A stretch of DNA of 64,000 nt from Chondrilla cf. caribensis (taxonomy: Eukaryota; Porifera; Demospongiae; Chondrillida; Chondrillidae). The stretch lies in contig OZ026550.1 in NCBI GenBank assembly GCA_964020155.1, positions 1-64,000 of the forward strand, read 5' to 3'. A program made the translations under genes and the position numbers. Below, piece by piece: positions 1-12,245 of this stretch; positions within the stretch are counted from its first letter, which is position 1; each line of letters opens with the position of its first letter. The notes below the pieces were generated by a model. That model did no database searches. It was not told where the DNA came from and saw only the letters and a list, made by a program, of their open reading frames with translations.

Positions 1-977
1 ATACTGGATACACCGCTAACATACTGGGCACACAACTAACACTGGACACACCGCTAACATACTGGATACACCGCTAACACTGGACATGCCACTAACATAC
101 TAGATACACTGCTAACATACTGGATACACCGCTAACATACTGGATACACCGCTAACATACTGGGCACACAACTAACACTGGACACATCGCTAACATACTG
201 GACACACCGCTAACATACTGGACACACCGCTAACACTGGACACACAACTAACACTGGACACACCGCTAACATACTGGACACACCGCTAACACTGGACACA
301 CCGCTAACATACTGGATACACTGCTAACATACTGGATACATTGCTAACACTGGACACACTGCTAACATACTGGATACACCGCTAACACTGGACACACCGC
401 TAACATACTGGATACACCACTAACACTGGACATACGCTAACATACTGGATACACCGCTAACACTGGACACACAACTAACACTGGACACGCCGCTAATATA
501 CTGGATACACTGCTAACATACTGGATACACTGCTAACATACTGGATACACCGATAACATACTGGACACACCGCTAACATACTGGATACACCACTAACATA
601 CTGGATACACTGCTAACATACTGGACACACCGCTAACATACTGGACACACCGCTAACATACTGGACACACAACTAACACTGGACACACCCTAACATACTG
701 GATACACTGCTAACATACTGGACACACCGCTAACATACTGGATACACTGCTAACATACTGGGCAAACAACTAACACTGGACACACCCTAACATACTGGAT
801 ACACTGCTAACACTGGACACACAACTAACACTGGATACACCACTAACATACTGGATACACCACTAACATATTGGATACACCGCTAACATACTGGGCACAC
901 AACTAACACTGGACACATCGCTAACATACTGGATACACTGCTAACACACTGGGCACACAACTAACACTGGACACACC

Positions 978-1099
978 GCACAAAAAACCTTGAAGAACTA
1001 CATACGTACGTACGTACGTACGTACGTACGTACATGTCTAGCATGCCAAGACACACCAGTGTCAAAATGAGCTACACAGTACACACAGTACATGCAGTA

Positions 1100-1131
<32 letters not shown>

Positions 1132-1288
1132 ACATACTGTACATGCAGTACATACAGTACACACAGTACATACAGTACACACAGTACATATGGTAGACAC
1201 AGTACATACGGTACACAGTACACACAGTAGACACAGTACATATGGTACACAGTACACACAGTACATACGGTAGACACAGTACATACAT
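978..1288. repeat. Non-array spacer inside minisatellite, copy A
   Basis: A block of about 310 bp interrupts the minisatellite. It contains an (ACGT)n run at about 1003-1034, a short unique stretch, an A-tract of about 32 bases broken by one G, then GTACAYACAGTACAC-type short repeats. A near-identical copy lies at 5216-5511. The predicted reading frames here are repeat artefacts. Confidence 0.85.
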
Positions 1289-4200
1289 ACTGGATACACT
1301 GCTAACACTGGACACACAACTAACACTGGACACACCGCTAACATACTGGATACACCGCTAACACTGGACACACAACTAACACTGGACACACCGCTAACAT
1401 ACTGGACACACCGCTAACATACTGGACACACCGCTAACACTGGACACACCGCTAACATACTGGATACACTGCTAACATACTGGATACACTGCTAACACTG
1501 GACACACTGCTAACATACTGGATACACCGCTGACACGCCACTAACATACTGGGCACACAACTAACACTGGACACACCGCTAACATACTGGATACACTGCT
1601 AACATACTAGTCACACAACTAACACTGGACACACCCTAACATACTGGATACACTGCTAACATACTGGGCACACAACTAACACTGGACACACCGCTAACAT
1701 ACTGGATACACTGCTAACATACTGGGCACACAACTAACACTGGACACGCCGCTAACATACTGGATACACTGCTAACATACTGGATACACTGCTAACACTG
1801 GACACACTGCTAACATACTGGATACACTGCTAACATACTGGGCACACAACTAACACTGGACACGCCGCTAACATACTGGATACACTGCTAACATACTGGA
1901 TACACTGCTAACACTGGACACACTGCTAACATACTGGATACACCGCTGACACGCCACTAACATACTGGGCACACAACTAACACTGGACACACCGCTAACA
2001 TACTGGATACACTGCTAACATACTGGGCACACAACTAACACTGGACACACCGCTAACATACTGGATACACTGCTAACATACTGGGCACACTACTAACACT
2101 GGACACACCGCTAACATACTGGATACACTGCTAACATACTAGTCACACAACTAACACTGGACACACCGCTAACATACTGGACACACCGCTAACACTGGAC
2201 ACACCGCTAACATACTGGATACACCGCTAACACTGGACACACAACTAACACTGGACACGCCGCTAATATACTGGATACACTGCTAACATACTGGATACAC
2301 TGCTAACATACTGGATACACCGATAACATACTGGACACACCGCTAACACTGGACACACCGCTAACATACTGGATACACTGCTAACATACTGGGCACACAA
2401 CTAACACTGGACACGCCGCTAACATACTGGATACACTGCTAACATACTGGATACACTGCTAACACTGGACACACTGCTAACATACTGGATACACTGCTAA
2501 CATACTGGGCACACAACTAACACTGGACACGCCGCTAACATACTGGATACACTGCTAACATACTGGATACACTGCTAACACTGGACACACTGCTAACATA
2601 CTGGATACACCGCTGACACGCCACTAACATACTGGGCACACAACTAACACTGGACACACCGCTAACATACTGGATACACTGCTAACATACTGGGCACACT
2701 ACTAACACTGGACACACCGCTAACATACTGGATACACTGCTAACATACTAGTCACACAACTAACACTGGACACACCGCTAACATACTGGACACACCGCTA
2801 ACACTGGACACACCGCTAACATACTGGACACACCGCTAACATACTGGATACACCACTAACATACTGGATACACCGCTAACATACTGGGCACACAACTAAC
2901 ACTGGACACACCGCTAACATACTGGATACACCGCTAACACTGGACATGCCACTAACATACTAGATACACTGCTAACATACTGGATACACCGCTAACATAC
3001 TGGATACACCGCTAACATACTGGGCACACAACTAACACTGGACACATCGCTAACATACTGGACACACCGCTAACATACTGGACACACCGCTAACACTGGA
3101 CACACAACTAACACTGGACACACCGCTAACATACTGGACACACCGCTAACACTGGACACACCGCTAACATACTGGATACACTGCTAACATACTGGATACA
3201 TTGCTAACACTGGACACACTGCTAACATACTGGATACACCGCTAACACTGGACACACAACTAACACTGGACACACCGCTAACATACTGGATACACCACTA
3301 ACACTGGACATACGCTAACATACTGGATACACCGCTAACACTGGACACACAACTAACACTGGACACGCCGCTAATATACTGGATACACTGCTAACATACT
3401 GGATACACTGCTAACATACTGGATACACCGATAACATACTGGACACACCGCTAACATACTGGATACACAACTAACACTGGACACACCCTAACATACTGGA
3501 TACACTGCTAACATACTGGACACACCGCTAACATACTGGACACACCGCTAACATACTGGGCAAACAACTAACACTGGACACACCGCTAACATACTGGATA
3601 CACTGCTAACATACTGGGCAAACAACTAACACTGGACACACCGCTAACATACTGGATACACTGCTAACACTGGACACACCACTAACATACTGGACACACC
3701 GCTAACATACTGGGCACACAACTAACACTGGACACACCGCTAACATACTGGATACACCGCTAACACTGGACATGCCACTAACATACTGGATACACCACTA
3801 ACATACTGGATACACCGCTAACATACTGGGCACACAACTAACACTGGACACACCGCTAACATACTGGATACACCGCTAACACTGGACATGCCACTAACAT
3901 ACTAGATACACTGCTAACATACTGGATACACCGCTAACATACTGGATACACCGCTAACATTCTGGGCACACAACTAACACTGGACACATCGCTAACATAC
4001 TGGACACACCGCTAACATACTGGACACACCGCTAACACTGGACACACAACTAACACTGGACACACCGCTAACATACTGGACACACCGCTAACACTGGACA
4101 CACCGCTAACATACTGGATACACTGCTAACATACTGGATACATTGCTAACACTGGACACACTGCTAACATACTGGATACACCGCTAACACTGGACACACA

Positions 4201-5215
4201 ACTAACACTGGACACACCGCTAACATACTGGATACACCACTAACACTGGACATACGCTAACATACTGGATACACCGCTAACACTGGACACACAACTAACA
4301 CTGGACACACCCTAACATACTGGACACACCGCTAACACTGGACACACCGCTAACATACTGGATACACTGCTAACACTGGACACACCGCTAACATACTGGA
4401 TACACTGCTAACATACTGGGCACACAACTAACACTGGACACACCGCTAACATACTGGATACACTGCTAACATACTGGGCACACAACTAACACTGGACACA
4501 CCGCTAACATACTGGACAAACCGCTAACATACTGGGCACACAACTAACACTGGACACACCGCTAACATACTGGATACACCGCTAACACTGGACATGCCAC
4601 TAACATACTGGATACATCACTAACATACTGGATACACCGCTAACATACTGGGCACACAACTAGAAATGGACACACCGCTAACATACTGGATACACCGCTA
4701 ACATACTGGATACACCACTAACATACTGGATACACCGCTAACATACTGGGCACACAACTAACACTGGACACACCGCTAACATACTGGATACACCGCTAAC
4801 ACTGGACATGCCACTAACATACTAGATACACTGCTAACATACTGGATACACCGCTAACATACTGGATACACCGCTAACATACTGGGCACACAACTAACAC
4901 TGGACACACAACTAACACTGGACACACCCTAACATACTGGATACACTGCTAACATACTGGACACACCGCTAACATACTGGATACACTGCTAACATACTGG
5001 GCAAACAACTAACACTGGACACACCCTAACATACTGGATACACTGCTAACACTGGACACACAACTAACACTGGATACACCACTAACATACTGGATACACC
5101 ACTAACATATTGGATACACCGCTAACATACTGGGCACACAACTAACACTGGACACATCGCTAACATACTGGATACACTGCTAACACACTGGGCACACAAC
5201 TAACACTGGACACAC

Positions 5216-5322
5216 CGCACAAAAAACCTTGAAGAACTACATACGTACGTACGTACATGTCTAGCATGCCAAGACACACCAGTGTCAAAATGAGCTACAC
5301 AGTACACACAGTACATGCAGTA

Positions 5323-5354
<32 letters not shown>

Positions 5355-5511
5355 ACATACTGTACATGCAGTACATACAGTACACACAGTACATACAGTA
5401 CACACAGTACATATGGTAGACACAGTACATACGGTACACAGTACACACAGTAGACACAGTACATATGGTACACAGTACACACAGTACATACGGTAGACAC
5501 AGTACATACAT
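5216..5511. repeat. Non-array spacer inside minisatellite, copy B
   Basis: Second copy of the 978-1288 block. It has a shorter (ACGT)n run but otherwise near-identical sequence, including the broken A-tract. The offset is 4223 bp after the ACGT run. Flanking array units match those around copy A, so the duplicated segment is larger than the spacer, roughly 1.5 kb. Confidence 0.85.
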
Positions 5512-7219
5512 ACTGGATACACTGCTAACACTGGACACACAACTAACACTGGACACACCGCTAACATACTGGATACACCGCTAACACTGGACACACAACT
5601 AACACTGGACACACCGCTAACATACTGGACACACCGCTAACATACTGGACACACCGCTAACACTGGACACACCGCTAACATACTGGATACACTGCTAACA
5701 TACTGGATACACTGCTAACACTGGACACACTGCTAACATACTGGATACACCGCTGACACGCCACTAACATACTGGGCACACAACTAACACTGGACACACC
5801 GCTAACATACTGGATACACTGCTAACATACTAGTCACACAACTAACACTGGACACACCCTAACATACTGGATACACTGCTAACATACTGGGCACACAACT
5901 AACACTGGACACACCGCTAACATACTGGATACACTGCTAACATACTGGGCACACAACTAACACTGGACACGCCGCTAACATACTGGATACACTGCTAACA
6001 TACTGGATACACTGCTAACACTGGACACACTGCTAACATACTGGATACACTGCTAACATACTGGGCACACAACTAACACTGGACACGCCGCTAACATACT
6101 GGATACACTGCTAACATACTGGATACACTGCTAACACTGGACACACTGCTAACATACTGGATACACCGCTGACACGCCACTAACATACTGGGCACACAAC
6201 TAACACTGGACACACCGCTAACATACTGGATACACTGCTAACATACTGGGCACACTACTAACACTGGACACACCGCTAACATACTGGATACACTGCTAAC
6301 ATACTAGTCACACAACTAACACTGGACACACCGCTAACATACTGGACACACCGCTAACACTGGACACACCGCTAACATACTGGACACACCGCTAACATAC
6401 TGGACACACCGCTAACATACTGGACACACCGCTAACACTGGACACACAACTAACACTGGACACACTGCTAACATACTGGACACACCGCTAACACTGGACA
6501 CACCGCTAACATACTGGATACACTGCTAACATACTGGATACACCGCTGACACGCCACTAACATACTGGGCACACAACTAACACTGGACACACCGCTAACA
6601 TACTGGATACACTGCTAACATACTAGTCACACAACTAACACTGGACACACCGCTAACATACTGGATACACTGCTAACATACTGGGCACACAACTAACACT
6701 GGACACGCCGCTAACATACTGGATACACTGCTAACACTGGACACACTGCTAACATACTGGATACACTGCTAACATACTGGATACACCGCTAACACTGGAC
6801 ACACCGCTAACATACTGGATACACTGCTAACATACTGGGCACACAATTAACACTGGACACACAACTAACACTGGACACACCGCTAACATACTGGATACAC
6901 TGCTAACATACTGGGCACACAACTAACACTGGACACGCCGCTAACATACTGGATACACTGCTAACACTGGACACACTGCTAACATACTGGATACACCGCT
7001 GACACACCACTAACATACTGGGCACACAACTAACACTGGACACACCGCTAACATACTGGATACACTGCTAACATACTGGATACACCGCTAACACTGGACA
7101 CACAACTAACACTGGACACACCGCTAACATACTGGACACACCGCTAACATACTGGATACACTGCTAACATACTGGATACACTGCTAACACTGGACACATC
7201 GCTAACCTACTGGATACAC

Positions 7220-8700
7220 TGTTGAAGGATGTGTACTGGCTGTGACTTGGGGAGACCAGGAGTGGAGGAGGGGAGGAGATGGAGGTGACCTCGACTGACT
7301 TCCAAAGACATCGTAAAAATAGAAAGGAAGAAACAAAGAAATAAACGCTACATTGTTAACATTCAATTTGTACTTACCGCAACCTAAGAATTCCGTATCA
7401 CATCCACACTACATGGAAGATGACAAGAAGAAAGGTATAAAGGTATAAACACTTACCACACGTCAGATACATATACTTAAATAACTGTGATCACCTTAAG
7501 CTTGCACGTGCTTCGACCTGATCCGACATCAGACGGAGAAAGGATGGAAGAAATATACATAAAGTCGTAATTGACCGAGATAAATCACGGAGTCAATCAA
7601 ATTGTACCTACCGATTGGCCCTTTGTCCTTTCTTGTGGACGCCATATTAAAAAAATTGCGCCCTTTTGGATCGTCACGTGATTTATAATGGCCGCGTTAC
7701 AATAGCGATTCCAACGATATTGTAACTAATATAAAATAATACCTAACTCCTAATTTATATTGTTTTAATGTACGACGAGTGGTCACGATATTTCCAAGGG
7801 AGACAAGACGAACGAATATATTTATCTCTTGGTACGATTTTAAGTGAAGACCTGAGCTTACTATCAAGATAGGTTTAATCGTATTTTCTTTTTTCTGGTT
7901 TCCATTATCGGCGAAATTAGCATACATCGTAACCAATAGTTGGTCTCTTTGCAGTATTGTGCGCGAACTGCTGCACATTCAACTTCTAAACTGCTATCAT
8001 CCATTTCCGTCATAGTTGGACTTTGTTCAACTGTCGTATTCGAATTCTTTCAATTCGACCTTCGGCATTGGAAATCAAGGATTTTGATTTCGTTATATGC
8101 ACATGATATAAACCCATGGTGCAGCTTATACTTATGCTATGTCATTTAAGCACTGCATACACTACTTTTTGTGTTCACAATAATGCTTGCCGGTTTCTTC
8201 AGGTTGATTTCGAAATTGATCGATTCGATCTCATACGCGATTTACGATTTTTTATTATAATCATGCATATATTGCAGTATTAATTTTAGTATGGTGAGCC
8301 GCGTGACCACGAGTGGTTATTGCAATGAATATCATTAGCTGGTTAGACTCGTACCGCTGATCGGTCGCCTTTTGAAGCCCATATCTTGGTTTCTACTGAA
8401 CCGATTTTCATCAAATAAAAACTATAGAATATCTTAAATATTCTAAAAGATGAAAATTAGAATAAAGATGCCTAAAGAAGGATTTTAATAATTTCTCTGG
8501 AATCGCTAGTTACAATTATTATAATAATAATAATACTGTATCATTGGACTACGTACGTACGTACATTATAACATCGCTATCGCCGATATCATGCATACCA
8601 TGTTATTGTCATTATTATGGATCATCATTATTGTTGATTACAATCAAAATAAATAATCATGTGTACATAAATATTGTTAGTTAATAAAGACGGGGGGGAT
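7220..8700. other. AT-rich non-coding region
   Basis: No gene is recognisable. The sequence is AT-rich with scattered stop codons in all frames, a short (ATA)n tract near 8520 and an ACGTACGTACGT run near 8550. Weak open frames at 7697-7978 (minus) and 7940-8149 (plus) show no family resemblance and are not called. Confidence 0.6.
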
Positions 8701-8729
8701 AAGAAACGCAGGTTACACCTGCGTTTCTT
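8701..8729. repeat. Perfect hairpin, 13-bp stem, 3-nt loop
   Basis: AAGAAACGCAGGT at 8701-8713 is the exact reverse complement of 8717-8729, with loop TAC. It follows directly on a G-run (CGGGGGGGAT) at the entry to a GC-rich patch. No T-run or gene context suggests a terminator. Confidence 0.8.
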
Positions 8730-8834
8730 TCTTCCCAGGCCCCTGCTTCTTCTTCCCCCTCCTCCTCCTCTTCCTTCGGGGCCGCCCCTGTCTTTGGGGA
8801 GTAGGAGGTGGGGGTGGTGTGAGGTTGAAGTGGT

Positions 8835-8871
8835 ACACCACCCGGCAGTTCTTGTAACTGCCGGGTGGTGT
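8835..8871. repeat. Perfect hairpin, 16-bp GC-rich stem, 5-nt loop
   Basis: ACACCACCCGGCAGTT at 8835-8850 pairs exactly with 8856-8871 around loop CTTGT. It lies 105 bp after the hairpin at 8701. The intervening stretch is pyrimidine-rich (CTCCTCCTC). Function unknown. Confidence 0.85.
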
Positions 8872-9628
8872 CTGGGGCAGCATGCCCATGGGGTGTGTCA
8901 GGAGGGGGGGGCTTGGCTGTAGGAGAGATGGCAGATCCCATTAATTACATGCACGGAGACATTGTGCCAGGTGTCTCACTTGCTCAGAGCCAGGGGTGCT
9001 GGGCCCCGGCTGGCCCTGTCCCGACTGGGGGCCTCCCTGGCCAGGCTTCCTCTTGCCTTTGTTTGTGTTGACGGGGCCCTGGACACGTGGTGGGGAATAG
9101 TTGCTCACACAGCTACTGGTCCGGTCAGCCCTGCACATCACTCACAACCTCTGCAGTGGTGTCCATCGAGGCCGCTGCCGCCTTACGCTTGCGGCATTCC
9201 TTGTCCACAGACTACAGAGTACATAACCTTACGTACGAGTGCAGTTCGCCTTGTGGCCACATGGTACATACTAGGGACATCATTCACACTTTTAGTTACA
9301 GTTATATTTTTTTGAAGGTGACTCTTGTTCTTTCAGTTAGTTACAGTTATGATTAACTAAAAGGTCCAGAACATTACTAAAACATTTTAGTTTTACTTAC
9401 TTTTTTTAGCTCCTGCAGGTCCTACAAAAGAGAATGGGAGTGAAGCATGCCTAATGGTCGATGCCATTACGCGTGGACTCACCTGGTCGTTCATTTCATC
9501 TAAGGCCTGGAGAGTCAGAGAGAAATACAGGTACAAGTGTGACACACCATTGCATGGGCTAACTCACTTCGGCCATTTTCTTTATACCATATAATATAAT
9601 GACAATAACATCCATAATAATGGATGGT
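8872..9628. other. Non-coding stretch before the proline-repeat exon
   Basis: GC-rich to about 9200, then AT-rich. Several overlapping open frames exist on both strands, but none resembles a known family and none has consistent splice signals. I see no supportable gene. Confidence 0.4.
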
Positions 9629-9827
9629 CCCACCAATGCCCCCAGCAAATGGCTTATGGCCCTCAACACTCCCAGGCGAAAATGAGGCAATCACCCATGC
9701 TGACCACAGGGGGTCATGCCCAGCAGTGCCCACTCTGGTCACGCCCACCCCACAAGACCCACCAATGCACCCAGCAAAAGGCTTATGGCCCTCAACACTC
9801 CCAGGCGAAAATGAGGCAATCACCCAA
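9629..9827. repeat. 129-bp direct duplication (about 1.5 copies)
   Basis: The approximately 69-bp segment at 9629-9697 recurs at 9758-9827 with few changes; the offset is 129 bp. Because 129 is a multiple of three, the open frame running into the downstream exon stays open across both copies. It could be 5' UTR, intron or N-terminal coding sequence. Confidence 0.8.
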
Positions 9828-9878
9828 AGTGCCAGCCATCCAGTAGCCTGCTCATCCAGTCCTAACTTCCCAGAGATA

Positions 9879-10762
9879 ATGGACCCAAATCAGGAGAAAC
9901 TCTACCAGGACTTCATGCAGTCCCTCGGAACTGACATCACTGTCTGCTCCAACCTTTGCTCTCAACTTGGAGCAGAAAAGTCAGAGAAGACTGTTGCTTG
10001 CCATCCCCCTCCCAGTGGACCCCCCAAAACTGAACTCCCCCCTCCCCCTCCCAGTGGACCCCCCAAAACTGAATCCCCCCCTCCCCCTCCCAGTGGACCC
10101 CCTAAAACTGAACTCCCCCCTCCCCCTCCCAGTGGACCCCCGCAAATGAAGAGCAACCAGAACCCCACTCCCTCCACTCAGCCTGGACAAGCAGTCAAGG
10201 ATGCGAAAGCTCGCCCAAAGAGACACACTGGACTGGTGATAGCCTGCTCATCCAGTGACAGTGATGAGTACACCCCGCCTACAAAACCAGGGGGGGCTAA
10301 GAGGAGATACCTGGAGGTAGGGGACTACCCCGAAGCACAGGACACCTTGGCAAGCATGGAAAAATACTACCGGGATCCTGGTAGTATCGTTCGACAAGGC
10401 GATCCAGTCAGTGCAGAGACTTGGCGTAAGATAAACATCCATATACTCATGTTCTTTACGTACCTGGCAAATGGAGGCTCGGAGCCGTGTCTGGAAAGAC
10501 TTGAGGACCGTGAGTGTGTTGAAGGGTTCCTGAAGTGGGTACAAGAGGAAAGGCAACTGAAGGGTGGCACAATGTCCACGTATTGCGACCACCTGATAGC
10601 GGGCCTACGCTACCGCTGTGACATGCAGGGGAAGGAACTTAAAGAGGAAAAGATGTTCAGATGGCTGACCAAAAAGAGGGAGGGATATCGAAAGGACACC
10701 ACCACCTCTACGGCACACCACAGTTGGCAGTCTCTTAAAGAGCGTCGCCAGTGGATTACATG
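9879..10762 (+). CDS. Exon-like ORF with proline repeats and possible tyrosine-recombinase core-binding (SAM-like) domain
   Basis: The protein is not firmly recognised. From the ATG at 9879 the frame runs about 295 residues to a strong donor-like site (ATG|GTGAGT) at 10762/10763; without splicing, a TGA follows at once. An acidic N-terminus leads into nearly four copies of a 13-residue proline-rich unit, then a basic, serine-rich linker (RPKRHTG, CSSSDSDE). The C-terminal 130 residues look globular and helical (HILMFFTYLANGG, FLKWVQEERQLKGGTMSTY). The pattern of a helix, then a linker such as KGGTMSTY, then a helix resembles the SAM-like core-binding domain of tyrosine recombinases such as Crypton elements. 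That is inference. No catalytic R..HxxR..Y domain is visible downstream, so any such element is partial or domesticated. The frame is open from 9624, so the start could be further upstream. Confidence 0.45.
10012..10143 (+). repeat. 39-bp in-frame coding repeat (proline-rich)
   Basis: Tandem units of 39 bp encode GPPKTELPPPPPS, nearly four copies with single-residue variation (TEL/TES). The unit length preserves the reading frame, as expected for a translated low-complexity linker. Confidence 0.85.
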
Positions 10763-10844
10763 GTGAGTACAGTGTCTACTACTGACCTGTGAACACGACA
10801 GCGACAACATTAGCCGAGAAATGTGCGCCCTAACCCTAACCCTA

Positions 10845-11252
10845 ATGCCGCTAAGTCTAACCCTAGCAGCCCCGCCCACTAAACTTTACCCCCTCATGCC
10901 GCTAAGTCTAACCCTAGCAGCCCCGCCCACTAAACTTTACCCCCTCATGCCGCTAAGTCTAACCCTAGCAGCCCCGCCCACTAAACTTTACCCCCTCATG
11001 CCGCTAAGTCTAACCCTAGCAGCCCCGCCCACTAAACTTTACCCCCTCATGCCGCTAAGTCTAACCCTAGCAGCCCCGCCCACTAAACTTTACCCCCTCA
11101 TGCCGCTAAGTCTAACCCTAGCAGCCCCGCCCACTAAACTTTACCCCCTCATGCCGCTAAGTCTAACCCTAGCAGCCCCGCCCACTAAACTTTACCCCCT
11201 CATGCCGCTAAGTCTAACCCTAGCAGCCCCGCCCACTAAACTTAACACTATA
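10845..11252. repeat. 51-bp minisatellite, 8 copies, with telomere-like core
   Basis: Eight almost identical 51-bp units begin with ATGCCGCTAAG at 10845 and repeat every 51 bp. Each contains TCTAACCCTAGCAGCC. The array is preceded by CCCTAACCCTAACCCTAA at about 10828. Because 51 is a multiple of three, an artefactual 170-residue frame spans it. Confidence 0.95.
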
Positions 11253-11694
11253 ATGCTTATAAGGCTAGCCGCTGTCGATTCTCAATTCACAATACCCCTT
11301 GCAGGAATTCCAGCAGTTGAACATCTAAAATAATCTTTTTGATTTCACTTGTGGTTTCTAAAATAAGGAAAAACTGATAAGCATTTTTTGGCTCTAACAC
11401 TGATCCAATCTTTCCAAAACTTTTAGCACTCATAATTTACCTTGAACTGCAGGTTATGGACTGGTTACAAATATCTTGATGCATTTTATGTGGGTGTTAT
11501 GAAAAAGGGTTTGAGTTAAGGGTCAATTTCAATCCTTCAAACCAACTCTTCAAACCAACCATTCAGACCAACCCCCATGTGCGGAGGATGTAAGGATCAA
11601 GCATCTAAGCCAAAGTACAGATTCCTTCCAATGCATTTAAATCTACCTTGTAGGAAATCTTCAAATTTGCACCTAACTACACATATAGATAAAT
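11253..11694. other. Unannotated AT-rich spacer
   Basis: Between the 51-bp minisatellite and the inverted-repeat element. There is a short direct repetition of CAAACCAAC-like words near 11535-11570. Nothing else is recognised. Confidence 0.5.
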
Positions 11695-12245
11695 ATATAT
11701 ATGTGACGTGCGCAGCGAAAATGTGTCCTAATCGATTTTTTCGAAAATCGCCATTTTGTTTCTATATTGAGATACGGGCATATTAGAGTCATTTTAGACT
11801 GTTTCCGCTTCCGTTTCTTTGATAGGCGCTGTGCCAGGAGCTTTTTTATATCACAGATCGGAATTAGCCATTTTGTGAGAGGAGCTGTTAAGTATTCTCA
11901 CGTATTTTTCGTATATTATTCCGGTTACGCAATATTACCAGTTTCAACTGGTTACCGAACAGCTGTTCCGAACATGAACATAGCCGATAGTCGATGACGT
12001 CAACTCCGTATCCGAGAAATAAAAATGGCGGCTTAACGCGTCCAAAGTTTTAAGTGGGTATATCTAACTAACCGAATTGAATTTAACATTCATATTCGCA
12101 GAGGATGTTCATCGAACGATACTTAATTGAATTGCCTAATAAAAAATATAGCGTCAAAATTTTCACAAATTGTTTATTCTGCATTTCCCACAAAGTTGAC
12201 ACGGACCGTTGGGACACATTTTCGCTGCGCACGTCACATATATAT
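11695..12245. mobile_element. MITE-like element with 34-bp perfect terminal inverted repeats
   Basis: Positions 11695-11728 (starting ATATATATGTGACGTGCGCA) are the exact reverse complement of 12212-12245. The 551-bp interior has no coding capacity for a transposase, so this is a non-autonomous DNA transposon by structure. The ends lie in TATATAT, compatible with a TA target duplication, but the low-complexity ends prevent a firm assignment to Tc1/mariner. The right end coincides with the first satellite monomer. Confidence 0.75.

Larger units (their letters stand above)
1..7219. repeat. Minisatellite array of 18/20-bp units, open at left edge
   Basis: Nearly unbroken tandem array. Two unit types are interspersed: a 20-bp form like CTAACATACTGGATACACTG and an 18-bp form like CTAACACTGGACACACAA, differing mainly by an AT dinucleotide after CTAAC. 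The array continues past the left edge and ends near 7219, where unique sequence begins. Long stretches recur as blocks. The region around 660-2200 reappears around 4900-6400, and the opening 115 bases reappear near 2860 and 3790. This indicates higher-order duplication on top of unit-level slippage. No coding potential. Confidence 0.95.

Noticed and set aside
7697..8149. Two short ORFs in the AT-rich spacer
   Set aside because: No family resemblance, no splice context, and overlapping on opposite strands.
10828..10846. True telomere end
   Set aside because: Only three TTAGGG-type units, internal to unique sequence on both sides.
10821..11333. 170-residue ORF (repeated MPLSLTLAAPPTKLYPL)
   Set aside because: Translation of a 51-bp minisatellite; it remains open only because 51 is divisible by three.
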